DNA of 64,000 nucleotides from G963668435 sp963668435 (GCA_963668435.2 CAXXSC010000008.1:1054001-1118000), one strand, 5' to 3'. Counted from the stretch's first letter, positions 26,404 through 34,858 are shown. Notes: a model not told the origin generated them from the sequence alone. Numbers and translations: made by a program.

Positions 26404-27726
26404 ATGTCTAAGGTATCACGTCGTAACATGCTGAAATCGGGCGCTATGCTCGCGGCTGGCGCCTCTGCCGGTCTCGGAAGCGGTGTCCGGAACGCATCGG
26501 CCGCCGACCGTGCCGGCACAAAATACAACTGGGGCCACACCATGGATTTCGGCGAGCAGTATTACACGAACATGCTCGCCATCATCCAGAATATCCGGCG
26601 CAATGAAATGGGGCTCATGGGCGAGCTTACAAGCCGCATGGCAGAGAGCCTGAAAAATGGCGGCAACGTTTTCATGCAGGCGCAGGCTGGCCACATGGGC
26701 TACATCGAGTTCCTCGAAGGAAACAAGGGTAATCCGCGCATCCTCAAAAGCAGTACAGTCTGGAACGGCGGCGATTACGATAAAATGGAAGCCAACGATG
26801 TCCTCATGACAAATTATGTTAACGAGGATGTCAAGGCGGCAAAAGACCGTGGTGTCTTTGTCATCGGCGTTCCTGTGAACTATGTCGATAACGAATGGGC
26901 TCCGCGCGGTTTCACCAGCCCCAATGTCAACGACTGGCTGCTCGGTGATGTTTCCAATGTCATTCTCCAGAGCTACATTCCCTACACACAGGGAATCGTT
27001 GACTGCCCGGAAATCCCGGAAATGAAAATCTGCCCCAGCGCGGCAAATTCCCTCTGTAGCCTCTACTGGTCATTCCAGGCCGAGGTCGCCAATAAATTCA
27101 AGAACAAAAAAGCGAAAGAGCTCGATTATATCCCGCGCTATTTCGATACAGTTCTCGAGCGCATCCAGCACGCCTGGGCCACTCAGAAAGACTACATGTT
27201 CGACAACGCGCCGACAGTAGCCAAAATGATCGGCCGCGGCGGACATTTCCACTGCACCAGCGACCACGCCGGTGTGCAGAGCGAGTCCAACGGTGTCGCC
27301 ATGGGACCGATGATGACCAACGCGTTCCGAAAGGAGCAGAAAAAAGGCGATGTCCACCTCTTCGCAACGATCGAGCCTGATTCCGAGATGATCATCGGCG
27401 AGGCGAAAAAAGCGAAAGAGATGGGCCAGTATACTGTCGTCATCGCACCGGGCAATTCCAACAAGCTTCGCGAATACGCGGACATTTTCATCGACAACCT
27501 CTCGCCCGAGGGTGGCGGCATTTTCGATATCAAGGGTTATGATGAGAAAATCGCGACTGTTGGCGGTGTCATGAACAACTGGCTGATGTGGATTTTCACT
27601 GCTCAGTTCGTGGACGAGATGGTGCGCCGCGGATGGATCCCCTGGTTCTGGATCGGCGGCTATACGGTCGGCGGTATGGACTACAACAAGGCGATCAGGC
27701 CCTTCTTCTTCAAGCAGGGATTCTAA
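26404..27726 (+). CDS. Tat-exported SIS-like (sugar isomerase domain) protein, copy 2
   Basis: A 440-residue paralogue of the protein at 24156. The Tat signal is clear: MSKVSRRNMLKSGAM with RR at 6-7, and a cut near NASAA. Both copies share long blocks, such as PNVNDWLLGDVS, SYIPYTQGIVD, TVAKMIGRGGH and WIFTAQFVDEMVRR. The second SIS-like half has DVHLFATIEPDSEMIIGEAK. One segment after FREKQKKGDVH is shorter here than in copy 1. Function unknown; a periplasmic phosphosugar or carbohydrate-processing role is an inference. The start uses the ATG at 26404; a TTG two codons earlier is also in frame. It ends in a strong terminator. Confidence 0.75.
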   Translation: MSKVSRRNMLKSGAMLAAGASAGLGSGVRNASAADRAGTKYNWGHTMDFGEQYYTNMLAIIQNIRRNEMGLMGELTSRMAESLKNGGNVFMQAQAGHMGYIEFLEGNKGNPRILKSSTVWNGGDYDKMEANDVLMTNYVNEDVKAAKDRGVFVIGVPVNYVDNEWAPRGFTSPNVNDWLLGDVSNVILQSYIPYTQGIVDCPEIPEMKICPSAANSLCSLYWSFQAEVANKFKNKKAKELDYIPRYFDTVLERIQHAWATQKDYMFDNAPTVAKMIGRGGHFHCTSDHAGVQSESNGVAMGPMMTNAFRKEQKKGDVHLFATIEPDSEMIIGEAKKAKEMGQYTVVIAPGNSNKLREYADIFIDNLSPEGGGIFDIKGYDEKIATVGGVMNNWLMWIFTAQFVDEMVRRGWIPWFWIGGYTVGGMDYNKAIRPFFFKQGF

Positions 27727-27769
27727 TTCTGCCGATAATGCGCATGAATTGATTATTCAGTACTATATA

Positions 27770-27800
27770 GAGAGGGGCATCTCATGCTCCTCTCTTTTTT
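27770..27800 (+). terminator. Rho-independent terminator after SIS copy 2
   Basis: An 11-bp stem (27770-27780 with 27784-27794, one G-T pair), a three-base loop and six T make a textbook terminator. Confidence 0.9.
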
Positions 27801-27887
27801 GTTTTTGTGCCGGGCTCCCACATTTTGACTCCGGCATATCCTCAAAAAATACGCAGTGAAAACATCCGACCTCTTCCTCGTAATTAC

Positions 27888-27902
27888 TTACGAAATTCGT
27901 AA
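27888..27902. promoter_or_regulatory. Perfect palindrome TTACGAA-A-TTCGTAA, candidate operator
   Basis: Fifteen bases are perfectly symmetric around one A, in AT-rich non-coding DNA upstream of the small secreted protein gene. The core TTACGAA recurs 90 bases downstream inside a second inverted repeat. This spacing and symmetry suit a dimeric regulator, but no regulator gene is seen nearby. Confidence 0.4.
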
Positions 27903-27961
27903 ACAGACTCAAATCTGCTCGCAATATCATTATTAACAACAAGATAGATCTGTACAGCATT

Positions 27962-27994
27962 TTATTCCCGTAAAAAATTACGAACCGGGAATAA
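27962..27994. promoter_or_regulatory. Nine-bp inverted repeat with a nested TTACGAA core
   Basis: TTATTCCCG (27962-27970) pairs perfectly with CGGGAATAA (27986-27994). The 15-base loop contains a second, smaller repeat (CGTAA with TTACG). It could act as an operator or an RNA hairpin. The rest of the 28000-28165 spacer is AT-rich and shows nothing else I can support. Confidence 0.45.
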
Positions 27995-28165
27995 GTCCTC
28001 CTTTGCACCACGCCCAAATCTATGCATTTTTTATATCATTTATTAACAGTATGTTACACAGATTAATTTTCGACAATAATTTTTTGGCATGCGGATTGCT
28101 TTTATAAAGCGCAGAAACGGGGACACACCCCAAAAAAAACAAAACCAGACACAGGGAGGTACACA

Positions 28166-28543
28166 ATGAAACGCTCTACTACTCTTATCGCTACGATGAT
28201 CGCACTGTTCGCGGCATTCTCGCTCAACGCTTTCGCCGTCGAGCCCGGCACCAACACTGAATCGGAAACCTATGTTGACAACGATGCAAACGGTGTCTGC
28301 GACACCTACGAGGCCGGTGGCCAGGGGCAGGGACTCGGTCAGGGCAACGGCCAGGGTGATGCCTACGGTCGAGGCAACGGCCCGCAGGACGGTTCGCAGG
28401 CAAAAACCCAGAACCGCCTTCGTGACGGCAGCGGCTCCGGTGGTTCCTACGGTCCCGGAAATGGCAGCGGCACCGGCGCCGGCAACCAGACACGTCGCGG
28501 CGGCAATGGTGGCGGCAGGGGCAACGGAAGAGGCCGGAATTAA
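28166..28543 (+). CDS. Small secreted Gly/Gln-rich protein with calcium-type loop
   Basis: A 125-residue protein. The signal peptide MKRSTTLIATMIALFAAFSL ends at AFA, near residue 24. The mature part starts with TYVDNDANGVCDTYE, where D38, D40, N42, G43 and D46 follow the Asp-x-Asp-x-Asn-Gly-x-x-Asp pattern of calcium-binding loops. The rest is low-complexity, rich in Gly, Gln, Asn and Arg, and positively charged at the end (GRGNGRGRN). No family name is recalled with confidence. An excellent ribosome site (AGGGAGGT) and a terminator show it is expressed alone. It may bind calcium or polyanions on the surface; this is inferred from composition only. Confidence 0.75.
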   Translation: MKRSTTLIATMIALFAAFSLNAFAVEPGTNTESETYVDNDANGVCDTYEAGGQGQGLGQGNGQGDAYGRGNGPQDGSQAKTQNRLRDGSGSGGSYGPGNGSGTGAGNQTRRGGNGGGRGNGRGRN

Positions 28544-28568
28544 ACGATAGCAGACATATTTCAAAAGG

Positions 28569-28592
28569 GGAGCCTCCGGGCTCCTTTTTTTT
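28569..28592 (+). terminator. Rho-independent terminator after the secreted Gly-rich gene
   Basis: GGAGCC pairs with GGCTCC across a 4-base loop and is followed by eight T. Confidence 0.85.
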
Positions 28593-28681
28593 GAATAATT
28601 TCGTTGTTTTACCGGTATGATTTTATATACTACAGTGCTCATGTGTTTTGTAAGTTCGAATCGACACAAAAGGATGGAGAC

Positions 28682-29611
28682 ATGAAAATGATTTTTCGGG
28701 AAAGTGTCGGATGGATCAGGCTTATCGGAAGGGAATTATGCATCATTTTCATGCTCCAGTTGTTTTATCTGGCATTTATCTATCTGTCCTCTTTTGAAGT
28801 ACCCATGGGGTTTGGGTACGGCCACAATTCCTTTTGGCTCTATCCGGAACTGCTTCTGATCGCCCTTTACCTGCGTTATTATCACGGATTTAAAACACCA
28901 TCCGGTCGTTTCCGAGAGATACTGACACGGACTGTCATCATCATTGTGCAGTATCTTTTACCGCTCAGCCTTATCATCATCCAGGTACATTCATTTCTGG
29001 CTACGCATTCCAGTCTTTACAAATCCTTGCCGGACTGGTTAATGACTCTCAATATGCTTGCAATTATGCCGTTTTCCCTGATCGCGGCTTTTCCAGATCC
29101 TATAATTGCCCTGTATGCACTGCTCCGTCCGCGAAAAGAGAAAATCTGGGATTTGGATCATGAACCCATGCCGAAAATCAGCCTTATGACAGTGACACTG
29201 CTGCATATCCTGACAAGCCTTTTATTCATGGCAGTCACCTGGCGTGTCTTCGATTACGCATTCAGCATCGGTATGCTCACGGGCCAGCCAGACGTTTCCC
29301 TTGCGGGATGGATAATGGTAATCCAAAGGCCCTTCCTCCTGCTGTGCTGCATCGGCTTAGCCTGGAGTATCACCCATATTCTGCCATTGAACCGCCTCGC
29401 CGGTTTTATTCTTCTTTGGATTGCTGTATATTTTGCCTCCGATCTCTGTGTTACGAAACTGCACTATTACCTGATACACAAAATTCATGCAGCGAACCAT
29501 CTTGTCGTCGAAATATGGCACGGATACACTGTTTTCGGAGTCGGAATCCTGTTCGCAGCATTGGGCTGGATAATCGCAAAAACGCAGGTGCAAGAGATAG
29601 AAAATCAGTAG
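28682..29611 (+). CDS. Unknown integral membrane protein
   Basis: A 309-residue protein with about eight hydrophobic segments, and with loops of Arg/Lys at the predicted inner face. I do not recognise a family. The ends of the helices contain many aromatic residues, and a conserved motif cannot be named. The ATG at 28682 is preceded by GGATGGAG; the longer frame from 28604 reads into the upstream terminator and is unlikely. The gene is more A+T-rich than its neighbours. It stands alone, between two terminator-like signals, and is followed by the GH3 gene about 200 bases later. Confidence 0.6.
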   Translation: MKMIFRESVGWIRLIGRELCIIFMLQLFYLAFIYLSSFEVPMGFGYGHNSFWLYPELLLIALYLRYYHGFKTPSGRFREILTRTVIIIVQYLLPLSLIIIQVHSFLATHSSLYKSLPDWLMTLNMLAIMPFSLIAAFPDPIIALYALLRPRKEKIWDLDHEPMPKISLMTVTLLHILTSLLFMAVTWRVFDYAFSIGMLTGQPDVSLAGWIMVIQRPFLLLCCIGLAWSITHILPLNRLAGFILLWIAVYFASDLCVTKLHYYLIHKIHAANHLVVEIWHGYTVFGVGILFAALGWIIAKTQVQEIENQ

Positions 29612-29660
29612 AAAAGAGAATATCCATTTTTCAAAAGAAACACAGATATAATTACACACA

Positions 29661-29686
29661 AACGGCGTTCGACAACGGGCGCTGTT
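29661..29686 (+). terminator. Possible weak terminator after the membrane protein gene
   Basis: AACGGCG pairs with CGCTGTT (one G-T pair) over a 12-base loop, followed by TTCT. Weak; the rest of the 205-base gap is AT-rich and shows no gene. Confidence 0.3.
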
Positions 29687-29816
29687 TTCTATATTGGCAA
29701 TCAATTATCATAAAGCTCCTTAACGTCCTGCCATTTCAAAAATCTTGCCTGCCTGTCTCCGCTTTTCGTACATTACATACCTAAGAAAACTTTAATCATA
29801 ACGCAGGAAGGCAATC

Positions 29817-32498
29817 ATGAAACAGCTTATAACGAAAATCCTTACAGCTTCCGCGCTTGCGCTTGTAGTCATCGGCGCATCCGCGAAAGACATCCATGCC
29901 CAGACGGCCTATAAAGACGCCTCGCTAACCGTCGAACGCCGTGTGGACGACCTCCTCGGCCGTATGACGATGGAGGAAAAAGTCGCGCAGTTGGTCAACC
30001 TCTTCCCTCCCGGGCTCGAACTGGTGAACAAGACCATCGACGATGTGCTGACCGGTGACGGTATCGGCGGTGTGACCCGTGTAGATGTTTTCTCCGGAAG
30101 GACCACCGCCAGCGCCCGTGAATCGGCAATAATTGTCAACGAGGTGCAGAAAAAGCTCATGGAGAACACCCGCCTCGGTATCCCGGCGATCATCCACAAC
30201 GAGGCGCTTCACGGCCTGACCGCTAAAGGTGCAACGGCTTTCCCGCAGTCTATCGGCCTTGCCGCTACGTTCAACGACAATCTCATGGCGGATGTCTCCC
30301 ACGCGATCGCTGTCGAGACACAGGCAAGCGGCTACCGTCAGGTTCTTTCGCCGGTGATCAACATCGCCCGCGATGTCCGCTGGGGAAGGACACAGGAGAC
30401 CTATGGCGAGGATCCTTACCTCACCTCCCGCATGGGCGTTGCCTATTGTCAGAGTTTCACCGATCTCGGGATCATCACCACACCCAAGCATTTCGTGGCG
30501 AATTTCGGCGACGGCGGCAGGGACAGCAATGCCATTCATTTCTCAGAGCGGCTTCTGCGGGAAATCTATTTCCCGGCCTACAAGGCATGTATACAAGAGG
30601 CCGGGGCATTGTCTGTCATGCCCGCGTTCAACTCACTCGACGGTCGTCCATGCAACGCGAGCCGTTGGCTGTTGACTGACATCCTCAGGGGCGAATGGGG
30701 ATTCAAAGGCTTTACTGTCTGCGATTATGACGCACTCATCGAGGTGATCAGCCTTCACAAGACAGCCTCTAACAAAAAAGAGGCCGCGGCGCAGGCGCTC
30801 TATGCCGGAATGGACCGCGAACTTCCCGAAGGGAATGTCTACGGCGATGCGTTGATCGAGGCTATCCGCGACGGCCTCGTGCCCGAGGAAGCCCTCGATA
30901 CCGCGGTCAGGCGCATCCTCGATGTCAAATTCCGTCTCGGCATGTTCGACAACCCCTACGTTGACACGGAATCCGCCGACAAGGTCTACAACACACCCGA
31001 ACACAGGGCTCTCGCGCTCGAGGCGGCCCGTCAGTCCATCGTACTCCTGAAGAACAGCGCGAACACGCTCCCGTTGAAAAAGAACCTGAAAAAAATCGCG
31101 GTCATCGGACGTGACGCGGATGTCGCCAAACTGGGCAATTACAGCGGCCACGGCATGGAAAAAGTCTCCATCCTGCAAGGCATCAAAAATATCCTGCCCG
31201 CCAATGCGGACGTAGTCCATGAAACCGGCACCGACCACACGCAGTATATACTCCCTACCGTTCCCGCCGAACACTTTTTCCACGACGAAAACGGCTCGAC
31301 AAAACCCGGTGTCATAGCTGAATATTTCAACAATGACAATCTCCAAGGCAAACCGGCTGTCACAAAAGTGGAAAAGAACCTCGGTTTCGAGTGGGGCAGC
31401 GGCTCGCCTGATCCGGCAATCCACCATGACTTTTTCTCCGCCCGATTCACTGGCAAGCTGAAATCTCCGGTCGACGGTGTTGTGACCTTCAGCCTTTCGG
31501 GTAGTGACGGTGTCCGTTTCTATTTCGACAACGAACTCCTTTTCGAAAACTGGCGCGACAGGGGCTTCCCCACCGATTACATCCAGGTCCGGCTTGAAAA
31601 AGGTAAAATGTACGATGTCAGAATCGAATATTACGAAGGCAAATGGGGTGCTGACATGTTCCTCGGCTGGGATCTCGGTTTCGAGGAGATGGAAAACAAG
31701 AAAATATCCCGTGCAGCCAAGAGTGCCCGTGACGCAGATGCCGCAGTCATTATTACCAGCATCGAGGAAGGCGAGTTCAGGGACCGCGCCACTCTCACGC
31801 TTCCCGGTTTCCAGGAGCAGCTGATCAAAGAAGTCGCCGCAACCGGCACACCCACGATCGTCATACTTGTCACCGGCAGCGCGGTCAACATGAGCAGCTG
31901 GATCGCCGATGTCGCCGGAGTTGTCGAGGCATGGTATCCCGGCGAGGAGGGCGGCAACGCGGTTGCCGAGGTGCTGTTTGGCGACTACAACCCCGCCGGC
32001 AGACTGCCGATTACATTCCCGCGGGCTGCGGCTCAGCTTCCACTCTATTATAATTACAAGCCCTCGGGCCGCGGTTTCGATTACATGGACATGAGCGCGG
32101 TGCCGCTCTATCCTTTCGGCTACGGCCTCAGCTATACCACGTTCGACTACAGCGAGCTTCGATTCGCCGACAGGACAGTGAAACAGGGAGAGCATGTCGT
32201 TGTCGAGGTCGATGTCACGAACAACGGCACCATGCGCGGCGACGAGGTTGTCCAGCTTTATCTGCACGATATCGTTGCCAGCGTTTCCCGCCCGATCAAG
32301 GAACTGAAAGGTTTCAGGAGAATCACGCTCGATCCCGGCGAAAAGAAAACCGTACGTTTCGAGCTGACTGCGAAAGACATGCAAATGCTGAACGAGGACA
32401 TGCGCTGGGTGGTCGAACCGGGCGAGTTCAAGGTCATGATCGGCGCCTCATCCGAGGACATCCGAAGCGCGGGAGTTTTCGCAATTTTAACTGATTGA
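29817..32498 (+). CDS. GH3 glycoside hydrolase with PA14 insertion and Fn3-like domain
   Basis: An 893-residue secreted enzyme of glycoside hydrolase family 3, probably a beta-glucosidase or related exo-enzyme. The signal peptide ends near HAQT (about residue 31). The N-terminal barrel (about 45-370) has the nucleophile Asp at D303 in GFTVCDYDAL, and a KHFVANFGDGGRD substrate block. The C-terminal GH3 domain is interrupted by a PA14 module at about 494-620 (VIAEYFNNDNLQGKP, SGSDGVRFYFDN), which often binds carbohydrate. A fibronectin-like GH3 C-terminal domain closes the protein. The ATG at 29817 has AGGAAGG upstream. Alone in its transcript, it ends at the terminator at 32524. Confidence 0.94.
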   Translation: MKQLITKILTASALALVVIGASAKDIHAQTAYKDASLTVERRVDDLLGRMTMEEKVAQLVNLFPPGLELVNKTIDDVLTGDGIGGVTRVDVFSGRTTASARESAIIVNEVQKKLMENTRLGIPAIIHNEALHGLTAKGATAFPQSIGLAATFNDNLMADVSHAIAVETQASGYRQVLSPVINIARDVRWGRTQETYGEDPYLTSRMGVAYCQSFTDLGIITTPKHFVANFGDGGRDSNAIHFSERLLREIYFPAYKACIQEAGALSVMPAFNSLDGRPCNASRWLLTDILRGEWGFKGFTVCDYDALIEVISLHKTASNKKEAAAQALYAGMDRELPEGNVYGDALIEAIRDGLVPEEALDTAVRRILDVKFRLGMFDNPYVDTESADKVYNTPEHRALALEAARQSIVLLKNSANTLPLKKNLKKIAVIGRDADVAKLGNYSGHGMEKVSILQGIKNILPANADVVHETGTDHTQYILPTVPAEHFFHDENGSTKPGVIAEYFNNDNLQGKPAVTKVEKNLGFEWGSGSPDPAIHHDFFSARFTGKLKSPVDGVVTFSLSGSDGVRFYFDNELLFENWRDRGFPTDYIQVRLEKGKMYDVRIEYYEGKWGADMFLGWDLGFEEMENKKISRAAKSARDADAAVIITSIEEGEFRDRATLTLPGFQEQLIKEVAATGTPTIVILVTGSAVNMSSWIADVAGVVEAWYPGEEGGNAVAEVLFGDYNPAGRLPITFPRAAAQLPLYYNYKPSGRGFDYMDMSAVPLYPFGYGLSYTTFDYSELRFADRTVKQGEHVVVEVDVTNNGTMRGDEVVQLYLHDIVASVSRPIKELKGFRRITLDPGEKKTVRFELTAKDMQMLNEDMRWVVEPGEFKVMIGASSEDIRSAGVFAILTD

Positions 32499-32523
32499 TC
32501 GCAACTTACATATCGACACAGTG

Positions 32524-32564
32524 TTGAGGAGGAATGTTTTTTTAAATTTCTCCTCAATTTTTTT
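32524..32564 (+). terminator. Rho-independent terminator after the GH3 gene
   Basis: TTGAGGAG pairs with CTCCTCAA, extendable by three bases with one mismatch, over an AT-rich loop, and is followed by TTTTTTT. Confidence 0.8.
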
Positions 32565-32597
32565 AGCTTTTTGCCGATAGTCCTGATTAGGAGAACT

Positions 32598-32645
32598 ATG
32601 CCTAAACAGGAAAGTCGAGATGTCGATATCGAAAATCAACAGTAG
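32598..32645 (+). CDS. Short leader ORF overlapping the repeat-protein start
   Basis: A 15-codon frame (MPKQESRDVDIENQQ) begins with ATG at 32598, right after a strong AGGAG site. It ends at TAG in 32643-32645. It overlaps the start of the 717-residue repeat gene (32620) in another reading frame, so it could couple or regulate its translation. The peptide itself shows no known family. It could also be an artefact of the start site. Confidence 0.35.
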   Translation: MPKQESRDVDIENQQ

Positions 32646-34773
32646 CGCGGCCCAAACTCAGGCAAGCCTGAAAGCATTGCAGAACAACGCGCCGAAAAGC
32701 ACCGGCAACAGCGCTGAGGTATTCAGTATGAAACCGGCGTCTGCCACAGGCTCGGCGCTGGCCTCGAAATCTGCCATGCAGAGCGGCGGTATTCCCAAAC
32801 CGGTGACCTCATCCGGCAAGGGCGGTGCCGACGTTTTCTCCATGAAAACGGCCTCGGCAACCGGTGGAGCGCTTGGCGCAACCCAGTCAATGCAGTTCTC
32901 CGGCATACCGAAACCAGTGACAAGCTCCGGCAAAGGTGGCGCCAAGGTCTTTGCACAGAAACCTGTAAGCGCCTCAGCTTCGGCGCTGAGCTCGAAATCT
33001 GCTATGCAAAGCGGCGGTATTCCCAAACCTGTCACTTCATCAGGCAAGGGTTCAGCTCAGGTATTCTCGCAGAAACCAGCCTCTGCGACTGGCAGTGCTG
33101 TTAAAGCCGCACAGTCAATGCAATTCTCGGGCATGCCGAAACCAGTGACAAGCTCCGGCAAAGGCGGCGCCAAGGTCTTTGCACAGAAACCGGCCTCCGC
33201 CACAGGTTCAGCACTCCAGAGCAAAGGCGCACTCCAGAGCGGCGGTATCCCCAAGCCAATAACATCATCAGGCAAGGGTTCAGCTCAGGTATTCTCGCAG
33301 AAACCAGCCTCTGCGACTGGCAGTGCTGTTAAAGCTGCACAGTCAATGCAGTTCTCGGGGATGCCTAAGCCGGTCACGAGTTCCGGCAAGGGCGCGGCGC
33401 AGGTGTTCTCACAGAAACCAGCCTCCGCCACAGGTTCAGTACTCCAGAGCAAGGGCGCACTTCAGAGCGGCGGTATTCCCAAGCCAATAACATCATCAGG
33501 CAAGGGTGGTGCTCAGGTATTCTCACAGAAACCAGCCTCAGCGACTGGCAGTGCTGTTAAAGCCGCACAGTCAATGCAGTTCTCCGGCATGCCGAAACCG
33601 GTCACGAGCTCGGGCAAAGGCGCGGCGCAGGTGTTCTCACAGAAACCGGCCTCCGCAACGGGTAGTGCCATCGCCGCACCCCAGTCGATGCAGTTTGCAG
33701 GTATTCCGAAACCTGTTACAAGTTCGGGCAAAGGCACCGCGCCAGTGTTCTCAATGAAGTTCAAGACTTCTGTCGGTCCGGCGCTTCCCAACCAGAAAGC
33801 CCTTCAGGCGGAGGGTATGCCGAAACCGGTAACTTCATCCGGCAAAGGAAGCGCCCAGGTGTTCTCCATGAAGTTCAAGACTTCGGTAGGACCTGCCCTG
33901 CCGAACCAGAAGGCATTACAGGCAGAGGGCATACCGCAGCCGATAACATCTTCCGGCATAACGGCGAAACCACAAGTATTCTCAATGAAATTCAAGACCT
34001 CGGTCGGTACGGCGCTGCCGAATCAGAAAGCCCTGCAGGCGGAGGGTATGCCGAAACCGGTAACTTCATCCGGAATTACCGCGAAACCGGATGTCTTTGC
34101 CATGAAATTCAAGACCTCAGTCGGCAGCGCCATGATAAGCCGCTCGGCCTCTAAAGGTATGCCGAAACCGGTAACGACATCTGGTATTGTGTCACGGCCC
34201 GACGTTTTCGCCATGAAGTTCAAGACCTCAGTCGGTACGGCACTGCCGAACCAGAAAGCCCTTCAGCGCGGCGGCATGCAGGAGCCGATAACCTCCTCGG
34301 GCATCACGGCAAAACCGCAGGTCTTCGCCATGAAATTCCAGACATCGAGTGGAAGTGCCCTGCCCGACCAGAAACCTTTCGACAAGGAACAGTATCCCGA
34401 ACCGGCACCCTCCGGTGTGGGCCAGACAAAGGTCATGGTGAATGAAACTGTCATAGCTCAACAGAGTCCCATGCCCAACAAGCGGCCGTTCTCGATGAAA
34501 CAGTATCCCGATCCGCTGCCGTCGGGCCTCGGGAAGACAAGGCTGTTCTCAATGTCAACAGCCTCGGAAAACTTCAAGGCCATAATGCACAAAAAGGCAT
34601 TTCTTAACAAGCAGCACCCCGATCCGATGGAAAGCAGGATCGGCGAAGAAGACCTTCCCGGCGGATTCAGACGTAAGGCTATCATCAGCGGCTCAGCGAA
34701 CCCGCTGTACGATCTCGCTCGCGGCATTATTCAGATCGACGGTGTCAAAGTATTATTCGACGCCCGCGGCTAA
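32620..34773 (+). CDS. Basic repeat protein of 17 units of about 38 residues
   Basis: A 717-residue protein that is almost entirely repeats. After a 30-residue polar N-terminus come 17 units. Units 1-9 follow the pattern [AQ]VFSQKPASATGSA, then MQFSG or LQSGG, then [IM]PKP[VI]TSSGKG. Units 10-14 use FSMKFKTSVGPALPNQ. Units 15-17 are diverged, with QYPDPLPSG. A 40-residue tail follows. No signal peptide, membrane helix or known domain is seen. In units 1-9 acidic residues are nearly absent while each unit carries up to about four lysines, so this part is highly basic and probably disordered. A nucleic-acid, polyanion or scaffold role is an inference. It is followed by a separately promoted acidic protein. 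Confidence 0.85.
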   Translation: MSISKINSSAAQTQASLKALQNNAPKSTGNSAEVFSMKPASATGSALASKSAMQSGGIPKPVTSSGKGGADVFSMKTASATGGALGATQSMQFSGIPKPVTSSGKGGAKVFAQKPVSASASALSSKSAMQSGGIPKPVTSSGKGSAQVFSQKPASATGSAVKAAQSMQFSGMPKPVTSSGKGGAKVFAQKPASATGSALQSKGALQSGGIPKPITSSGKGSAQVFSQKPASATGSAVKAAQSMQFSGMPKPVTSSGKGAAQVFSQKPASATGSVLQSKGALQSGGIPKPITSSGKGGAQVFSQKPASATGSAVKAAQSMQFSGMPKPVTSSGKGAAQVFSQKPASATGSAIAAPQSMQFAGIPKPVTSSGKGTAPVFSMKFKTSVGPALPNQKALQAEGMPKPVTSSGKGSAQVFSMKFKTSVGPALPNQKALQAEGIPQPITSSGITAKPQVFSMKFKTSVGTALPNQKALQAEGMPKPVTSSGITAKPDVFAMKFKTSVGSAMISRSASKGMPKPVTTSGIVSRPDVFAMKFKTSVGTALPNQKALQRGGMQEPITSSGITAKPQVFAMKFQTSSGSALPDQKPFDKEQYPEPAPSGVGQTKVMVNETVIAQQSPMPNKRPFSMKQYPDPLPSGLGKTRLFSMSTASENFKAIMHKKAFLNKQHPDPMESRIGEEDLPGGFRRKAIISGSANPLYDLARGIIQIDGVKVLFDARG
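32710..34650 (+). repeat. 17 in-frame tandem coding repeats (111-117 bp units)
   Basis: Units 1-10 are exactly 114 bp (32710-33849). Units 11-17 are 117, 117, 111, 117, 117, 111 and 111 bp. Within units 1-8 two types alternate: odd units carry a SK-x-[AS]-[ML]-QSGG type and even units QSMQFSG, so a 228-bp pair is the higher-order unit. Units 4 and 6 encode identical proteins. This indicates recent expansion by pairs. Confidence 0.85.
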
Positions 34774-34829
34774 AGAATATCGCAAATACCCTATACAACA
34801 TCATCTTTTGTTCAATTTTATTAAATAGC
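34774..34829. other. AT-rich spacer after the repeat gene
   Basis: No clear terminator is seen after the repeat gene; the first 56 bases hold nothing else I can support. Confidence 0.4.
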
Positions 34830-34858
34830 TTGACCTTTCAATGTTAATAAAATATATT
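34830..34858 (+). promoter_or_regulatory. Sigma70-type promoter for the HhH-like gene
   Basis: TTGACC (34830-34835), a spacer of exactly 17 bases and TATATT (34853-34858) fit a strong promoter. Transcription would start near 34865, about 100 bases before the ATG at 34964. Confidence 0.7.

Noticed and set aside
27763..28017. 84-codon minus-strand frame
   Set aside because: It reads through the SIS terminator and has no ribosome site or family match.
28043..28669. 208-codon minus-strand frame over the small secreted gene
   Set aside because: Ala/Val-rich mirror of a Gly/Gln-rich gene and runs through a strong terminator.
30633..32384. 583-codon open frame opposite the GH3 gene
   Set aside because: It is antisense to a well-supported enzyme; such long antisense frames are common here because of codon bias. 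No motif or ribosome site.
32658..33791. Several open frames antisense to the repeat array
   Set aside because: They exist only because the repeat unit has no stop on the other strand; no start signals.
32710..34650. Repeat array considered as a CRISPR
   Set aside because: Units are contiguous, in frame, 111-117 bp and without unique spacers; it is a coding repeat.
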